Shown here: piece after piece, positions 1-8,481 of the stretch | Layout: every line of letters begins with the position of its first letter | How positions within the stretch are numbered: position 1 is the stretch's first letter | From: Bradyrhizobium sp. dw_411 | GTDB taxonomy: Bacteria; Pseudomonadota; Alphaproteobacteria; Rhizobiales; Xanthobacteraceae | DNA length: 64,000 bases | Direction of reading: 5' to 3' | NCBI RefSeq assembly: GCF_018449695.1 | Contig: NZ_JAAVUY010000002.1 | Location: 372,001-436,000 of the forward strand | Notes under the pieces: model-generated | Databases searched by the model: none | The model's input: the letters and a program-made list of their open reading frames with translations, nothing else | What the model was told of the DNA's origin: nothing | Position numbers and translations under genes: made by a program

Positions 1-1477
1 CGGGCTTGAGCAGCTTGGCGCAGGCCATCGGCACCAGCGTCAGCGAGACCACCGCCGAAATGAGAATAGTCACCGACAGCGTGATGGCGAATTCCCGGAA
101 CAGGCGCCCGACGACGTCGCCCATGAACAGCAGCGGGATCAGCACCGCGATCAGCGATACCGTCAGCGAGATGATGGTGAAGCCGATCTGCTCGGAGCCT
201 TTAAGCGCGGCCTGCAACGGGCTGTCGCCCTCTTCGAGGTAACGGGAGATGTTCTCGATCACGACGATGGCGTCGTCGACCACGAAGCCGGTAGCGATGG
301 TCAGCGCCATCAGCGAGAGATTGTTGAGGCTGAAGCCAAACAGATACATCGCGCCGAGCGTGCCGACCAGCGACAGCGGGACCGAGAGGCTCGGGATCAA
401 CGTCGCCCGCGCATTGCGCAGGAACACGAAGATCACCAGCACCACCAGGACGACGGCGAGCGTCAATTCGAATTCCACATCCTGCACCGAGGCGCGGATG
501 GTGACGGTTCGATCGGTCAGAATGTTGACGTCGATGGCGGCCGGCAGCGAGGCCTGCAATTGCGGCAACAGCGCCTTGATGCCCTCGACTACGGCGATGA
601 CATTGGCGCCGGGTTGCCGCTGAATATTGAGGATGATCGCCGGGGTTTCGTTCATCCAGGCGCCGAGCTTGTCGTTCTGGGCGCCGTCGATGACGTTGCC
701 GACGTCGCTGAGCCTGACCGGCGAGCCGTTCTTGTAGGCGACGATCAGTGATTTGTAGTCGCTGGCATTCCGGATCTGGTCGTTGGCGTTGATGGTATAG
801 GCGCGCATCGAGCCGTCGAAGTTTCCCTTCGGCGTGTTGATGTTGGCGTTGCCGAGGGTGGTGCGCAGATCGTCGATGTTCAGTCCGTAGGCGGCGAGCT
901 TGCGAATATCGGCCTGGATACGGACGGCCGGCCGCTGGCCGCCGCTGATGCTGACAAGTCCGACGCCGGGAAGCTGCGAGATTTTCTGCGCCAGCCGTGT
1001 ATCGACGAAATCCTCGACCTGCGTCAGCGGCATGGTCTTCGACGTCAAACCCAATGTCAGGATCGGCGCATCGGCCGGATTGACCTTGGCGTAAATCGGC
1101 GGCGCCGGCAGGTCGGCGGGAAGCAGATTGCCCGCGGCATTGATCGCGGCCTGCACTTCCTGCTCGGCCACATCGAGGGAGATCGTCAGCCCGAATTGCA
1201 GGGTGATGACAGATGCGCCGGCCGAACTCACCGAACTCATCTGGTTGAGATTGGGCATTTGCCCGAACTGCACCTCCAGCGGAGCCGTGACGGACGACGT
1301 CATCACGTCCGGACTGGCGCCGGGATAGAAAGTCTGGACCTGGATGGTCGGATAATCCACTTCGGGCAAAGCGGCGACCGGCAGGAATTTGAACGCCAGC
1401 AAGCCGGACAGCATGATGGCGATCATCAGTAGCGTCGTTGCGACCGGCCGCAGAATAAACGGCTGCGACGGACTCAT
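1..1477 (-). CDS. RND multidrug efflux permease, N-terminal part (runs off window)
   Basis: Inner-membrane pump subunit of a tripartite RND exporter of the AcrB/MdtB class, which drives drug or metabolite efflux with proton import. Read on the minus strand from ATG at 1477, the frame stays open to the window edge (492 codons, about half the usual ~1040). It begins [20 protein letters not shown], with the first membrane helix, then the periplasmic pore domain, then helices around residues 335-490. The motif [13 protein letters not shown] carries the paired Asp residues of the proton relay. The ATG overlaps the stop of the adaptor gene by four bases (ATGA), so the two are translationally coupled. 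Substrate cannot be told; MdtABC/MuxABC-like architecture is likely because the adaptor is of that type. Confidence 0.93.
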   Translation of the reverse strand, partial: MSPSQPFILRPVATTLLMIAIMLSGLLAFKFLPVAALPEVDYPTIQVQTFYPGASPDVMTSSVTAPLEVQFGQMPNLNQMSSVSSAGASVITLQFGLTISLDVAEQEVQAAINAAGNLLPADLPAPPIYAKVNPADAPILTLGLTSKTMPLTQVEDFVDTRLAQKISQLPGVGLVSISGGQRPAVRIQADIRKLAAYGLNIDDLRTTLGNANINTPKGNFDGSMRAYTINANDQIRNASDYKSLIVAYKNGSPVRLSDVGNVIDGAQNDKLGAWMNETPAIILNIQRQPGANVIAVVEGIKALLPQLQASLPAAIDVNILTDRTVTIRASVQDVEFELTLAVVLVVLVIFVFLRNARATLIPSLSVPLSLVGTLGAMYLFGFSLNNLSLMALTIATGFVVDDAIVVIENISRYLEEGDSPLQAALKGSEQIGFTIISLTVSLIAVLIPLLFMGDVVGRLFREFAITLSVTILISAVVSLTLVPMACAKLLKP

Positions 1478-2781
1478 TGTTTTTGTCCGTTTTCCGACCG
1501 CCGCTTCTTGCCGCCGCCCGACTTGTCCGGATCTCCGGTCTTGCTGGGATCTCCCGCCTTGCTGGGATCTGCCGGCTTTGCGGAGTCGGCCTCGCTCCGG
1601 ACATTGATTTTAGCGCCGTCACGCAGCTTGTCGGCGCCGTCGATCACGATGCGATCGCCCGGCACGATCCCGGAGATAACCTCCACGCGTTCGCCCTCGG
1701 TCACGCCGAGCTTGACGGGGCGGACGGAGACGGTGCTGTCGGCATTGACGAGATAGACGAACGTGCCGGGCACGCCGCGCTGGATGCCCGCGGTGGACAT
1801 CGTCGTGACGTCCTTGTGCGTATCAACCAGCAGCCGGATGTTCACGAACTGGTTCGGATAGAGCAGTTTATTGTCGTTGGCGAATTGCGCGCGCGCCTTG
1901 ATCGTTCCGGTGGTGGGATCGATCTGGCTGTCGAAGGTCTGCAAGACGCCGTCGGCGATCTTGCTGGCTCCGCTGCGATCATAGGCCGCCGCGGGCAGCA
2001 CGGCGCCACCCTGCATCCGCTTCAACACCGTCTGGATGTTGTCTTCGGGCAGCGTGAACAGCACGCTGATCGGCTGCAATTGCGTGATCACGACGAGACC
2101 GTTGGCGTCGCCTGGTGTCACGTAGTTGCCCTGGTCGACCTGACGCAAGCCGACGCGGCCGTCCAGCGGGGAAACAATATGGCAATATGCCAGGTTGACC
2201 TGGGCGGCCTTGACCGCGGCACGGTCGGCTTCGACCGTTCCCTGATCCTGCGCGACCAAGGCGATCTGCGTATCCAACTGCTGACGGGGCACGGCGTTCT
2301 GCGCCGCCAGACCCTGGTAGCGGGTCAGGTCGACCTGGGCACCCTTGAGCAGCGCTTCGTCACGCGCCAGATTCCCGTTCGCTTGGGCCAGCGCAGCCTC
2401 GTAGGGCCGGGAGTCGATTTCCGCGAGCAGGTCACCCTTTTTGACGTCATCGCCTTCCTTGAAGGCGATCTTCTGGAGGTAGCCGCTGATCTGGGTCCTG
2501 ATGGTGACAGTTGCGAGCGAAGTCACCGTGCCCAGGGCGTTGAGGTTGATCCCGATGTCGCCCTTGCCGACCACCTCGGGCACGATTGACATTGGCCCGG
2601 CATTGCGGCCGCCGCCGGCCGGCGCTGGCGCGCCCACTTGCTTGCTCCACCAAACGACGCCGGCGACCACCAGCACAGCCAGAATGGTCGTCAGAACAAG
2701 CCAACGGCGCGACCGGGGCTTGTCGGTCTGCGAAGGTCCTATTGAGGGATCTTCCTTGAGGGTCTTAATCGGTTGGTTCAT
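1474..2781 (-). CDS. RND efflux periplasmic adaptor (membrane fusion protein, MdtA-like)
   Basis: 435-residue HlyD/MdtA-type adaptor linking the inner-membrane RND permease to an outer-membrane channel. Residues ~26-46 form a single membrane anchor ([15 protein letters not shown]). They are followed by a lipoyl/barrel-sandwich half ([20 protein letters not shown]), an alpha-hairpin rich in Ala/Gln (~120-190), the second lipoyl half ([18 protein letters not shown]) and the beta-barrel and membrane-proximal domains. The last ~35 residues are a low-complexity charged tail with three DPSK/DPDK repeats, coded by an 18-bp direct repeat. It is first gene of the pump operon; the permease starts inside its stop codon. 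No outer-membrane channel gene is visible, so the pump probably shares one encoded elsewhere. Confidence 0.93.
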   Translation of the reverse strand: MNQPIKTLKEDPSIGPSQTDKPRSRRWLVLTTILAVLVVAGVVWWSKQVGAPAPAGGGRNAGPMSIVPEVVGKGDIGINLNALGTVTSLATVTIRTQISGYLQKIAFKEGDDVKKGDLLAEIDSRPYEAALAQANGNLARDEALLKGAQVDLTRYQGLAAQNAVPRQQLDTQIALVAQDQGTVEADRAAVKAAQVNLAYCHIVSPLDGRVGLRQVDQGNYVTPGDANGLVVITQLQPISVLFTLPEDNIQTVLKRMQGGAVLPAAAYDRSGASKIADGVLQTFDSQIDPTTGTIKARAQFANDNKLLYPNQFVNIRLLVDTHKDVTTMSTAGIQRGVPGTFVYLVNADSTVSVRPVKLGVTEGERVEVISGIVPGDRIVIDGADKLRDGAKINVRSEADSAKPADPSKAGDPSKTGDPDKSGGGKKRRSENGQKQ

Positions 2782-3223
2782 GAACCTGCCATCGGGTCGG
2801 TGTTTTTCAGCGGTTTCAGCGATGTTCCGCGGTTTGTCGTTCGGGCTGCCTTAGAGGTTCTCCGGCCATCGCATTTGAACGACTCCGCAGGATGTTGTCG
2901 CATTAACAATCGGAAAGAATTGCGGTTTTCCGCTCAAAATGAACGACGGCCAGTCCGATCGACATTTTGGCCGGTTCGCTCAAATACTGGGGTCGGCTAA
3001 CAATCAGCCCCCGATATTTTGTACCTATCCGGGGTCCGCCACAAGGCCGCGCGGCAACGCAGAAGCAAGGTCTTCGCATCTGGGATTGGGTTCCAATGAA
3101 AGCGTGATGGCTTTATGCGGGCTACCCGAAGGAATCGCCAAAACCGTATCCCGGAAACAGGCAGTGCCATCCGCTCTGAGCCGGATCGGGCTTGCGTGGT
3201 TAAAATCGGCGAAAGGCCCGATA
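2782..3223. other. Intergenic stretch without a supported gene
   Basis: About 440 bases between the RND operon start and a small gene. It must contain the promoter of the pump operon. Open frames on both strands here have no recognisable protein features and I call none. An imperfect inverted repeat, CCCCGATA and TATCCGGGG around 3008-3033, is the only structure noticed. Confidence 0.5.
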
Positions 3224-3445
3224 TCAGGCAGCAACATCCCACAATCTGGATGAGCCGCGTATCAGGGTCGTGCGCCCTGCCGGCGTCATGACGGGCAAAT
3301 TGTCGATCATCACCGCGAGGCGAAGTGCGATCAACTGCTCGAGAACGGAGCGATTCAGTTTGGAAAACCCCGATGCAGGCACGCGCAGCGCCTTCAGCGT
3401 TTCCCATTGATCGGGCGTGAGGTCGTAGTCGATTTGCGTATTCAT
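3224..3445 (-). CDS. Conserved small hypothetical protein
   Basis: 73-residue soluble protein starting MNTQIDYDLTPDQWETLKAL and ending RLWDVAA. The predicted content is mostly helical, with hydrophobic spacing (SVLEQLIALRLAVMI) followed by TPAGRTTLIRG, which resembles the recognition-helix/wing style of small winged-helix proteins. I know no function for it; similar short proteins occur in Bradyrhizobium as hypotheticals. The start at 3445 has a weak GGGA upstream. It stands alone between noncoding stretches, so context gives no clue. Regular codon use supports a real gene. Confidence 0.55.
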   Translation of the reverse strand: MNTQIDYDLTPDQWETLKALRVPASGFSKLNRSVLEQLIALRLAVMIDNLPVMTPAGRTTLIRGSSRLWDVAA

Positions 3446-3660
3446 GCGATCCCAAGCTCATACTGAGAATCATGGCGTTGGCTTTCGTGGCCGTCTTACA
3501 AAGCCAGCGTGAATGGGATGCGACCGCAATGCGTCGGGATTTCGGTCTTCGCGAACAACATTTCTTGAATCGTTGTGAGTTTGAAATATCCGGTAACGCG
3601 GCTGTCACATCAACGTGTCAATGGATTGTATCGATCACCCCGAATCAGGTGGCGCGATAG

Positions 3661-4665
3661 TTGATGTCGTTGCCCGATTGGATGAACATCCTGAAAGCCA
3701 CCGTGTTGCCAAAACCGCCTGGCGGCGGTGTCCGACTGAAGGGCTTAGGTGTCGTTCTCGGACTGGTCATTGCTGCGGTCGCCATTTTTGTGCTGACGCA
3801 CACAATCAAGGCCATCGACTACAACGAGGTCTTCGCGGTGGTTCGCCGCACACATCCGGGCCTGATCGCGCTGGCCGCGATGCTGGTGGCGACTTCCTAT
3901 CTCAGCCTGACGCTCTATGACCTGCTGGCGCTTCGCACCATCGGGCGTCCGGAGGTGACGTACCGGACTGCCGCTCTCGCGAGTTTTACCAGCTATCCGA
4001 TTTCGCACGGATTGGGTGCGGTCTCGCTGGTGTCGCCCGCGATCCGTTATCGGATTTATTCGTATCACGGCCTTGGTGTACTGGATGTCGCGAATATCGC
4101 TTTTCTGACCGGACTGACCTTCTGGCTGGGCAATTTGACGGCGTTGGGATTCGGCCTGCTTTATGCGCCGGACGCCATCGGCGTCATCGACCATTTGTCG
4201 CCGCAGCTCAACCGATGGCTGGCGGCCGCATTGCTGATCGCGGTCTTCTGTTTCCTGACATGGACCTGGCTTGCTCCCCGAAATATCGGGACCCGGCGAT
4301 GGCCGGTCCGGCTCCCGACCGGACCGATGGTCCTGCTGCAGATCGTGATCGGGCTTTTCGATCTCGGCGCGGCGGCGCTGGCGATGTATGTGCTGATTCC
4401 AGCCGAACTGAATATCGGGATATTTCCCGTCACCGCGGTGTTCATCGCAGCCACCTTGCTCGGTTTTGCGAGCCATACGCCGGCGGGCATCGGTGTGTTC
4501 GATGCAACGATATTGCTTGGGCTGGGCGGGGACGACAAGGAGCCGCTGATTGCCGCACTTCTGATGTTCCGGGTGTTGTATCACTTCCTTCCGTTTGTGC
4601 TGGCGCTCTGTTTGTTCGGCGGCGTGGAAGGATGGAGAAGTTGGCGCGCGAGGCGCAGCAACTGA
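3661..4665 (+). CDS. UPF0104 / lysylphosphatidylglycerol synthase-type membrane protein
   Basis: 334-residue integral membrane protein with about eight hydrophobic helices and no soluble catalytic domain. It resembles the flippase-like N-terminal half of MprF/UPF0104 proteins: the conserved SYPISHGLGAVSLVSPAIRYR segment near residue 115 and the SHTPAGIGVFDATILL segment near 280 match the family's SYxxxxxxG and P-x-G-x-G-x-F/E patterns. MprF relatives move or synthesise aminoacyl-lipids; since the synthase domain is absent here, only membrane lipid transport is suggested. Two starts are possible: TTG 3661, eight bases after AGGTGG, or ATG 3664. The closeness to betaine-lipid genes may be meaningful but is not proof of a shared role. 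Confidence 0.8.
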   Translation: MMSLPDWMNILKATVLPKPPGGGVRLKGLGVVLGLVIAAVAIFVLTHTIKAIDYNEVFAVVRRTHPGLIALAAMLVATSYLSLTLYDLLALRTIGRPEVTYRTAALASFTSYPISHGLGAVSLVSPAIRYRIYSYHGLGVLDVANIAFLTGLTFWLGNLTALGFGLLYAPDAIGVIDHLSPQLNRWLAAALLIAVFCFLTWTWLAPRNIGTRRWPVRLPTGPMVLLQIVIGLFDLGAAALAMYVLIPAELNIGIFPVTAVFIAATLLGFASHTPAGIGVFDATILLGLGGDDKEPLIAALLMFRVLYHFLPFVLALCLFGGVEGWRSWRARRSN

Positions 4666-4696
4666 AATCGCGCGGCCGCTATCTCACGCCACTTTC

Positions 4697-5032
4697 TCAC
4701 ATTGGCGAATTGAGCTTGAGCCCGACCATCCCGGCGACGATCAGCGTGAGACAAAGGATGCGAACGGGATCGGTGGGTTCGCTGTAAAGCAACATTCCGA
4801 CAATGATGCTGCCGGCGGCGCCGATTCCGGTCCACACCGCATAGGCTGTGCCGAACGGCAGCGTTCGCAGAGCGAGGGCCATCAGCCCGAAGCTGAAGGC
4901 GATGGCGACCAAAGTTCCGGCCGTCGGCCAAAACCGGGTGAGGCCATCGGAATATTTCAGACCGAGCGCCCACGCGATCTCAAGCAGTCCTGCCGCAAAC
5001 AATGCGAGCCAAGGACTAATAAGATTGCTCAC
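4697..5032 (-). CDS. sugE: Small multidrug resistance exporter, SugE/Gdx type
   Basis: 111-residue SMR protein with four transmembrane helices. The first helix carries LLEIAWALGLKYSDG, with the essential Glu and the Trp-Ala-x-x-Leu-Lys-Tyr-Ser pattern that marks the SugE/Gdx branch rather than EmrE; known Gdx proteins export guanidinium by proton antiport. The last helix is LCLTLIVAGMVGLKLNS. Its ATG (5032) overlaps the stop of btaB by four bases, so it is co-transcribed and coupled with the betaine-lipid methyltransferase. No guanidine riboswitch-like leader is expected inside that overlap, and none was seen. Function as guanidinium exporter is inferred from family only. Confidence 0.88.
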   Translation of the reverse strand: MSNLISPWLALFAAGLLEIAWALGLKYSDGLTRFWPTAGTLVAIAFSFGLMALALRTLPFGTAYAVWTGIGAAGSIIVGMLLYSEPTDPVRILCLTLIVAGMVGLKLNSPM

Positions 5033-5733
5033 GATATTCTTGGCTCCGATGGAAACGTCATCACGGCGTATTGCGCATAGCCGCGAAACGGACGTTCGAA
5101 TTTCAGATCGGCGCCCCGGGCCTCAGCCATGTCAGACAATACGCGCTCGAGATCGTCGCGCGGGGTGACGTCGAACATCGCAAGCCATTGCAGCAGGAAC
5201 GCGCGGGCGACACCCGGCAATCGCTCTTGAGCGCCGAAATCGACGATGTGCAAGCGACCGCCCGGCTTGAGGTGAGCGGCGGCGGCTTGCAGAACGCCGC
5301 GCCAGTCGGGGATCATCGACAGGCTGTAGGAAATCATCACATGGTCGAACCGGGAGATGCGGAACAGATTTTGCGGATTGAATGTGGTCCCGTCGCCGTG
5401 CGCGACGCGAACGCGACCGGTCTGACCGGCCCGCGAGATGGCCGAGATTGCGGAAGTCAGCATTTCCGTCGAAACGTCGACGCCGAAAAATCGCGCCTCG
5501 GGATAGAGCCGGCCCGCCAGCACCAGGTTCCTGCCGGTGCCGCAGCCGATTTCCAGCACGCTGGTGCCCGCGCCGGGTTGCAGCCCCGATATCAACTGGT
5601 CACGGCCGAGAAGATAATAGCGCCGCGTGCCGTCGTAGATGTGGCGCTGCCGGCGGTACATCCGGTTCATGCGGCGCGTGGCTTCGACCGGCCACGACTG
5701 ATCTGCGCCGACATCCTGAGAATACGCAGACAT
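5029..5733 (-). CDS. btaB: BtaB, SAM-dependent methyltransferase of betaine lipid (DGTS) synthesis
   Basis: 234-residue class I methyltransferase. The SAM-binding motif I is VLEIGCGTGRNLVLAGRL near residues 59-76, the acidic end of strand 2 is FFGVDVS, and motif IV is FDHVMISYSLSMIP. The N-terminal stretch RRMNRMYRRQRHIYDGTRRYYLLGRDQLI is typical of BtaB, which methylates diacylglycerylhomoserine three times to give DGTS, the phosphorus-free membrane lipid. The divergent neighbour is the partner enzyme BtaA. The start is supported by GAGGTG six bases upstream. A Pho-box-like sequence on the same strand lies 49 bases upstream, fitting phosphate-starvation control known for these genes. Confidence 0.9.
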   Translation of the reverse strand: MSAYSQDVGADQSWPVEATRRMNRMYRRQRHIYDGTRRYYLLGRDQLISGLQPGAGTSVLEIGCGTGRNLVLAGRLYPEARFFGVDVSTEMLTSAISAISRAGQTGRVRVAHGDGTTFNPQNLFRISRFDHVMISYSLSMIPDWRGVLQAAAAHLKPGGRLHIVDFGAQERLPGVARAFLLQWLAMFDVTPRDDLERVLSDMAEARGADLKFERPFRGYAQYAVMTFPSEPRIS

Positions 5734-5781
5734 CCATGCACCTCATCTGGCCCGTGATCGCTTCCTCCTTGCGATGTTCAC

Positions 5782-5799
5782 GCGACAAGGATGTGACAG
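5782..5799 (-). promoter_or_regulatory. Candidate Pho box (PhoB site) upstream of btaB
   Basis: Read on the minus strand, the 18 bases are CTGTCACATCCTTGTCGC: two CTGTC/TTGTC half-sites 11 bases apart, as in the PhoB consensus direct repeat. The site points towards btaB and ends 49 bases before its start. A weaker pair in the plus orientation (TTGTC and TTGAT, 11 apart) sits just before btaA near 5897. Function is inference from pattern and from known phosphate regulation of betaine-lipid synthesis. Confidence 0.5.
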
Positions 5800-5923
5800 A
5801 TGACGGCGCGCGGCGGGGGAGCGTAAAAATACCCGTAATGCACAGGCGTGCCACTTCCTCAGGCTGTCGCAAAACTGCAGCGCGGGCGCGATACCGTTGT
5901 CAGATTGTTGATTCGAGGAATGG

Positions 5924-7129
5924 ATGAACACGCAGCTTATCGCGGACGCGGTCCGCAACTCCAGGACCGAGGGTGAAGCGACTGTCTGGGACAGGCTTTT
6001 CGCATTCTGGTTTCGTCGTCTGGTTTATACCCAGATATGGGAAGACCCCGAAGCCGATCTGGCCGCGCTGCAATTGCCGCTGGGCTCGACCATCGTCACG
6101 ATATCGTCGGGTGGATGCAATGCGCTGTCGTACCTGACCGCGCAACCGGCCCAGGTCTACGCGGTCGATCTCAATGAAGCGCACCTTTCGCTGCTCAAGC
6201 TCAAGCTAGCCGGTATTCGCGCCTGCTCGGGATACAACGAGTTCTGGCAGTTCTTCGGCAATGCCGCTTTGCCCGCGAACTCGGAGCTTTATCGCGAGCG
6301 GCTGCGGCCCGTGCTGGATGCGGATGCGCGCGTTTACTGGGACAAGCGCAATGTCGTCGGTCGTCCGCGCCACGCCTATTTCACGGACGGGTTTTATCGC
6401 CACGGCATGCTCGGCCGTTTCATCGGCATTGCCCATGTGCTGGCGAAACTGGCCCGGATCGATCTCTCAGCATTGCTGAACGGCAAACCTGATGCGCCGC
6501 AACGCGTGGAAGCGCTGGACCGTCTGCATCGCCTGTTTCATTCGCCGCTGGCCCGGCTGATCATTGGCACGCCTGCGCTGCTGTTCAGCCTTGGGATTCC
6601 GCCGCAGCAACGCGTTCTGCTAGGCGGCGGCGCGCCGCTCAACGAGGTGCTCCACGAGCGGCTGTTGCGCCTGATCAACGCCCACCCCAATGAGACGAAT
6701 TATTTCGCCTGGCAGGCGTTGCATCGCAGCTATCCCGGTCCCGGCGATCGCTGCCTGCCGCCCTATCTGCAACGCAGCCAGTTTGAGCGGATGCGCAACG
6801 GCGCGGGCCTGATCATTCCGGTTCACGCCAATCTTCGGCTGTTCCTGGAAAGCCTGCCGGCCCGCGAGGTCGACGCGGTCGTGCTCTTGGACTCGCAGGA
6901 CTGGATGGCGCCGGATGAAATCCGCGCGCTATGGAATGCCATCGATCGTACCGGCAGCGACAATGTTCGCGTGATCTTTCGCACCGCCGGCGTGGAGTCG
7001 CCGCTGGAGAGCCCGGAGCTCGCGTCGCTACGCGAAATCTGGTGCCGTGATGAGAAGCGAAGCGCGATCGGCTTTGCGCAGGATCGATCGGGGATCTACG
7101 GCGGCTTCCACTGCTACGCGAGACGCTGA
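5924..7129 (+). CDS. btaA: BtaA, SAM:diacylglycerol 3-amino-3-carboxypropyltransferase
   Basis: 401-residue DUF3419/BtaA enzyme. It moves the aminocarboxypropyl group of S-adenosylmethionine onto diacylglycerol, the first step of DGTS betaine-lipid synthesis. Family signatures seen are VYTQIWEDPEADLAAL near residue 36, a SAM site ISSGGCNALSYL followed by VYAVDLNEAHLSLLKLKL (~60-97), and a late VVLLDSQDWM segment near 320. The length is normal for the family. The start at 5924 follows GAGGAA. In Rhodobacter-type loci btaB follows btaA in one operon; here they are divergent with 190 bases between, which would allow joint control from one region. Confidence 0.92.
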   Translation: MNTQLIADAVRNSRTEGEATVWDRLFAFWFRRLVYTQIWEDPEADLAALQLPLGSTIVTISSGGCNALSYLTAQPAQVYAVDLNEAHLSLLKLKLAGIRACSGYNEFWQFFGNAALPANSELYRERLRPVLDADARVYWDKRNVVGRPRHAYFTDGFYRHGMLGRFIGIAHVLAKLARIDLSALLNGKPDAPQRVEALDRLHRLFHSPLARLIIGTPALLFSLGIPPQQRVLLGGGAPLNEVLHERLLRLINAHPNETNYFAWQALHRSYPGPGDRCLPPYLQRSQFERMRNGAGLIIPVHANLRLFLESLPAREVDAVVLLDSQDWMAPDEIRALWNAIDRTGSDNVRVIFRTAGVESPLESPELASLREIWCRDEKRSAIGFAQDRSGIYGGFHCYARR

Positions 7130-7142
7130 TCGAGCGTCTCGT

Positions 7143-8339
7143 TTACAGGCCGTCGGCCGCGAGCCACGCCGCGATCAGCGTGCGCTCCTGCGTGGTCATC
7201 TCGGTGACGTTACCCGGCGGCATGGCAGTCGACCACGCCGCGTTGCGTCCAATCAGCCGGGCATTGCGGCGGATGTGTTCGGGCGTATCCAGCAGAATGC
7301 CCTTTGGCGCGGTCACAATCGATTCCCAGACCGGCTCCGCGCCGTGACACATGCTGCATCGGGATAGAACGATGTCCTGAACATTGGCGAAGGTGGGCGC
7401 CGTGGATAGCGCGCCGGTCGTGGCATTCCGGGGACCGGCCGCCGACAGCAGCATGATGGCGATCATGCCGGCGGCCGCGGCACCCCATACCCACCACGGC
7501 GATTTGTGCCCCTTGTGCCGTTCGTTGAAGAAATGCCGGATAATCGGACCCAGCGCGAGCACGATGGCCACGATCACCCAGTTGTAACGCGTCGCAAACA
7601 ACAGCGGATAGTGATTGCTGATCATCAGCACGATCACCGGCAAGGTCAGGTAGTTGTTATGGACCGATCGCTGTTTGCCGGCGAGGCCAAGTTCTGGGTC
7701 CGGCTTTTGGCCTGCCAGCAAAGCCGCGACGATTTTCTTCTGATTGGGAATGATCGTCGCAAATACGTTGGCGACCATGATCGTGCCGATGATCGCCCCG
7801 ATCTGGTTGAACGCACCGCGCCCGCTCAGAACATGCGTGAAGGCGTAGGTCAGGCCGACAAGGAATACGTATCCGCCGATTGCAAAGGGCAATTCGTGGC
7901 GGGCCAATCCGGATCGGCAGGCGCCTTCATATAATAGCCACGCGATAATCAGGCTGCCCAGGCTGAACATCCCGGCTTGCAGCGGCGTTAAATTGAGAAT
8001 CGATTTGTCGACCAGGAACAGCTCGGCGTCGAGATAATAGACCACGACCATCAGCGCGAAGCCGGACAACCACGTGGTATAGGCTTCCCATTTGAACCAT
8101 GTCAGTTCGTCGGGCATGCTGGCCGGCGCGACCAGATATTTCATGATCCGGTAAAAGCCGCCGCCATGGACTTGCCACGCCTCGCCGTAGACGCCTTCGG
8201 GCAGATCGCGGCGCGGCTGCAGGCTGAGGTCGAGATGGATGAAATAGAACGAACTGCCGATCCATCCGACGGCGGCCACGACATGCAGCCAGCGCAGTAT
8301 CAGGCTCGCCCATTCGGTTAGTATGGATTCCCACATCAT
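7143..8339 (-). CDS. puuD: PuuD, membrane-bound urate hydroxylase with C-terminal cytochrome c domain
   Basis: 398-residue protein oxidising urate to 5-hydroxyisourate, passing electrons to the respiratory chain instead of making hydrogen peroxide. The N-terminal ~290 residues have about eight membrane helices, opening LRWLHVVAAVGWIGSSFYFIHLD and containing the His-rich core (HGGGFYRIMKY, HNNYLTLPVI). A c-type heme motif CSMCH lies at residues 328-332 with a likely Met ligand in AMPPGN (~373), as in characterised PuuD. It is convergent with btaA and divergent from the amine oxidase gene. A second, unrelated urate oxidase is encoded 11 kb away, so urate oxidation is duplicated. Confidence 0.92.
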   Translation of the reverse strand: MMWESILTEWASLILRWLHVVAAVGWIGSSFYFIHLDLSLQPRRDLPEGVYGEAWQVHGGGFYRIMKYLVAPASMPDELTWFKWEAYTTWLSGFALMVVVYYLDAELFLVDKSILNLTPLQAGMFSLGSLIIAWLLYEGACRSGLARHELPFAIGGYVFLVGLTYAFTHVLSGRGAFNQIGAIIGTIMVANVFATIIPNQKKIVAALLAGQKPDPELGLAGKQRSVHNNYLTLPVIVLMISNHYPLLFATRYNWVIVAIVLALGPIIRHFFNERHKGHKSPWWVWGAAAAGMIAIMLLSAAGPRNATTGALSTAPTFANVQDIVLSRCSMCHGAEPVWESIVTAPKGILLDTPEHIRRNARLIGRNAAWSTAMPPGNVTEMTTQERTLIAAWLAADGL

Positions 8340-8481
8340 CGTTTGTCGCCTTCGTTCGATGGATGGACCGGAACACCTTTAATTGATCCAGTGCAGTGTG
8401 TTACATTTTTTGCGGTGAGGACAATATGTCCGGGACGTTTTTGTCTGCGTTTCCCCCGATACGACCGGGTAACAAGCGGCG

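Noticed and set aside
201..1622. 473-residue open frame on the minus strand over the RND permease
   Set aside because: It is out of frame with the clearly recognisable RND permease on the same strand, and has an Arg/Gly-rich shadow composition.
2997..3608. 203-residue minus-strand frame
   Set aside because: It overlaps the better supported 73-residue gene in another frame, and shows no domain or leader.
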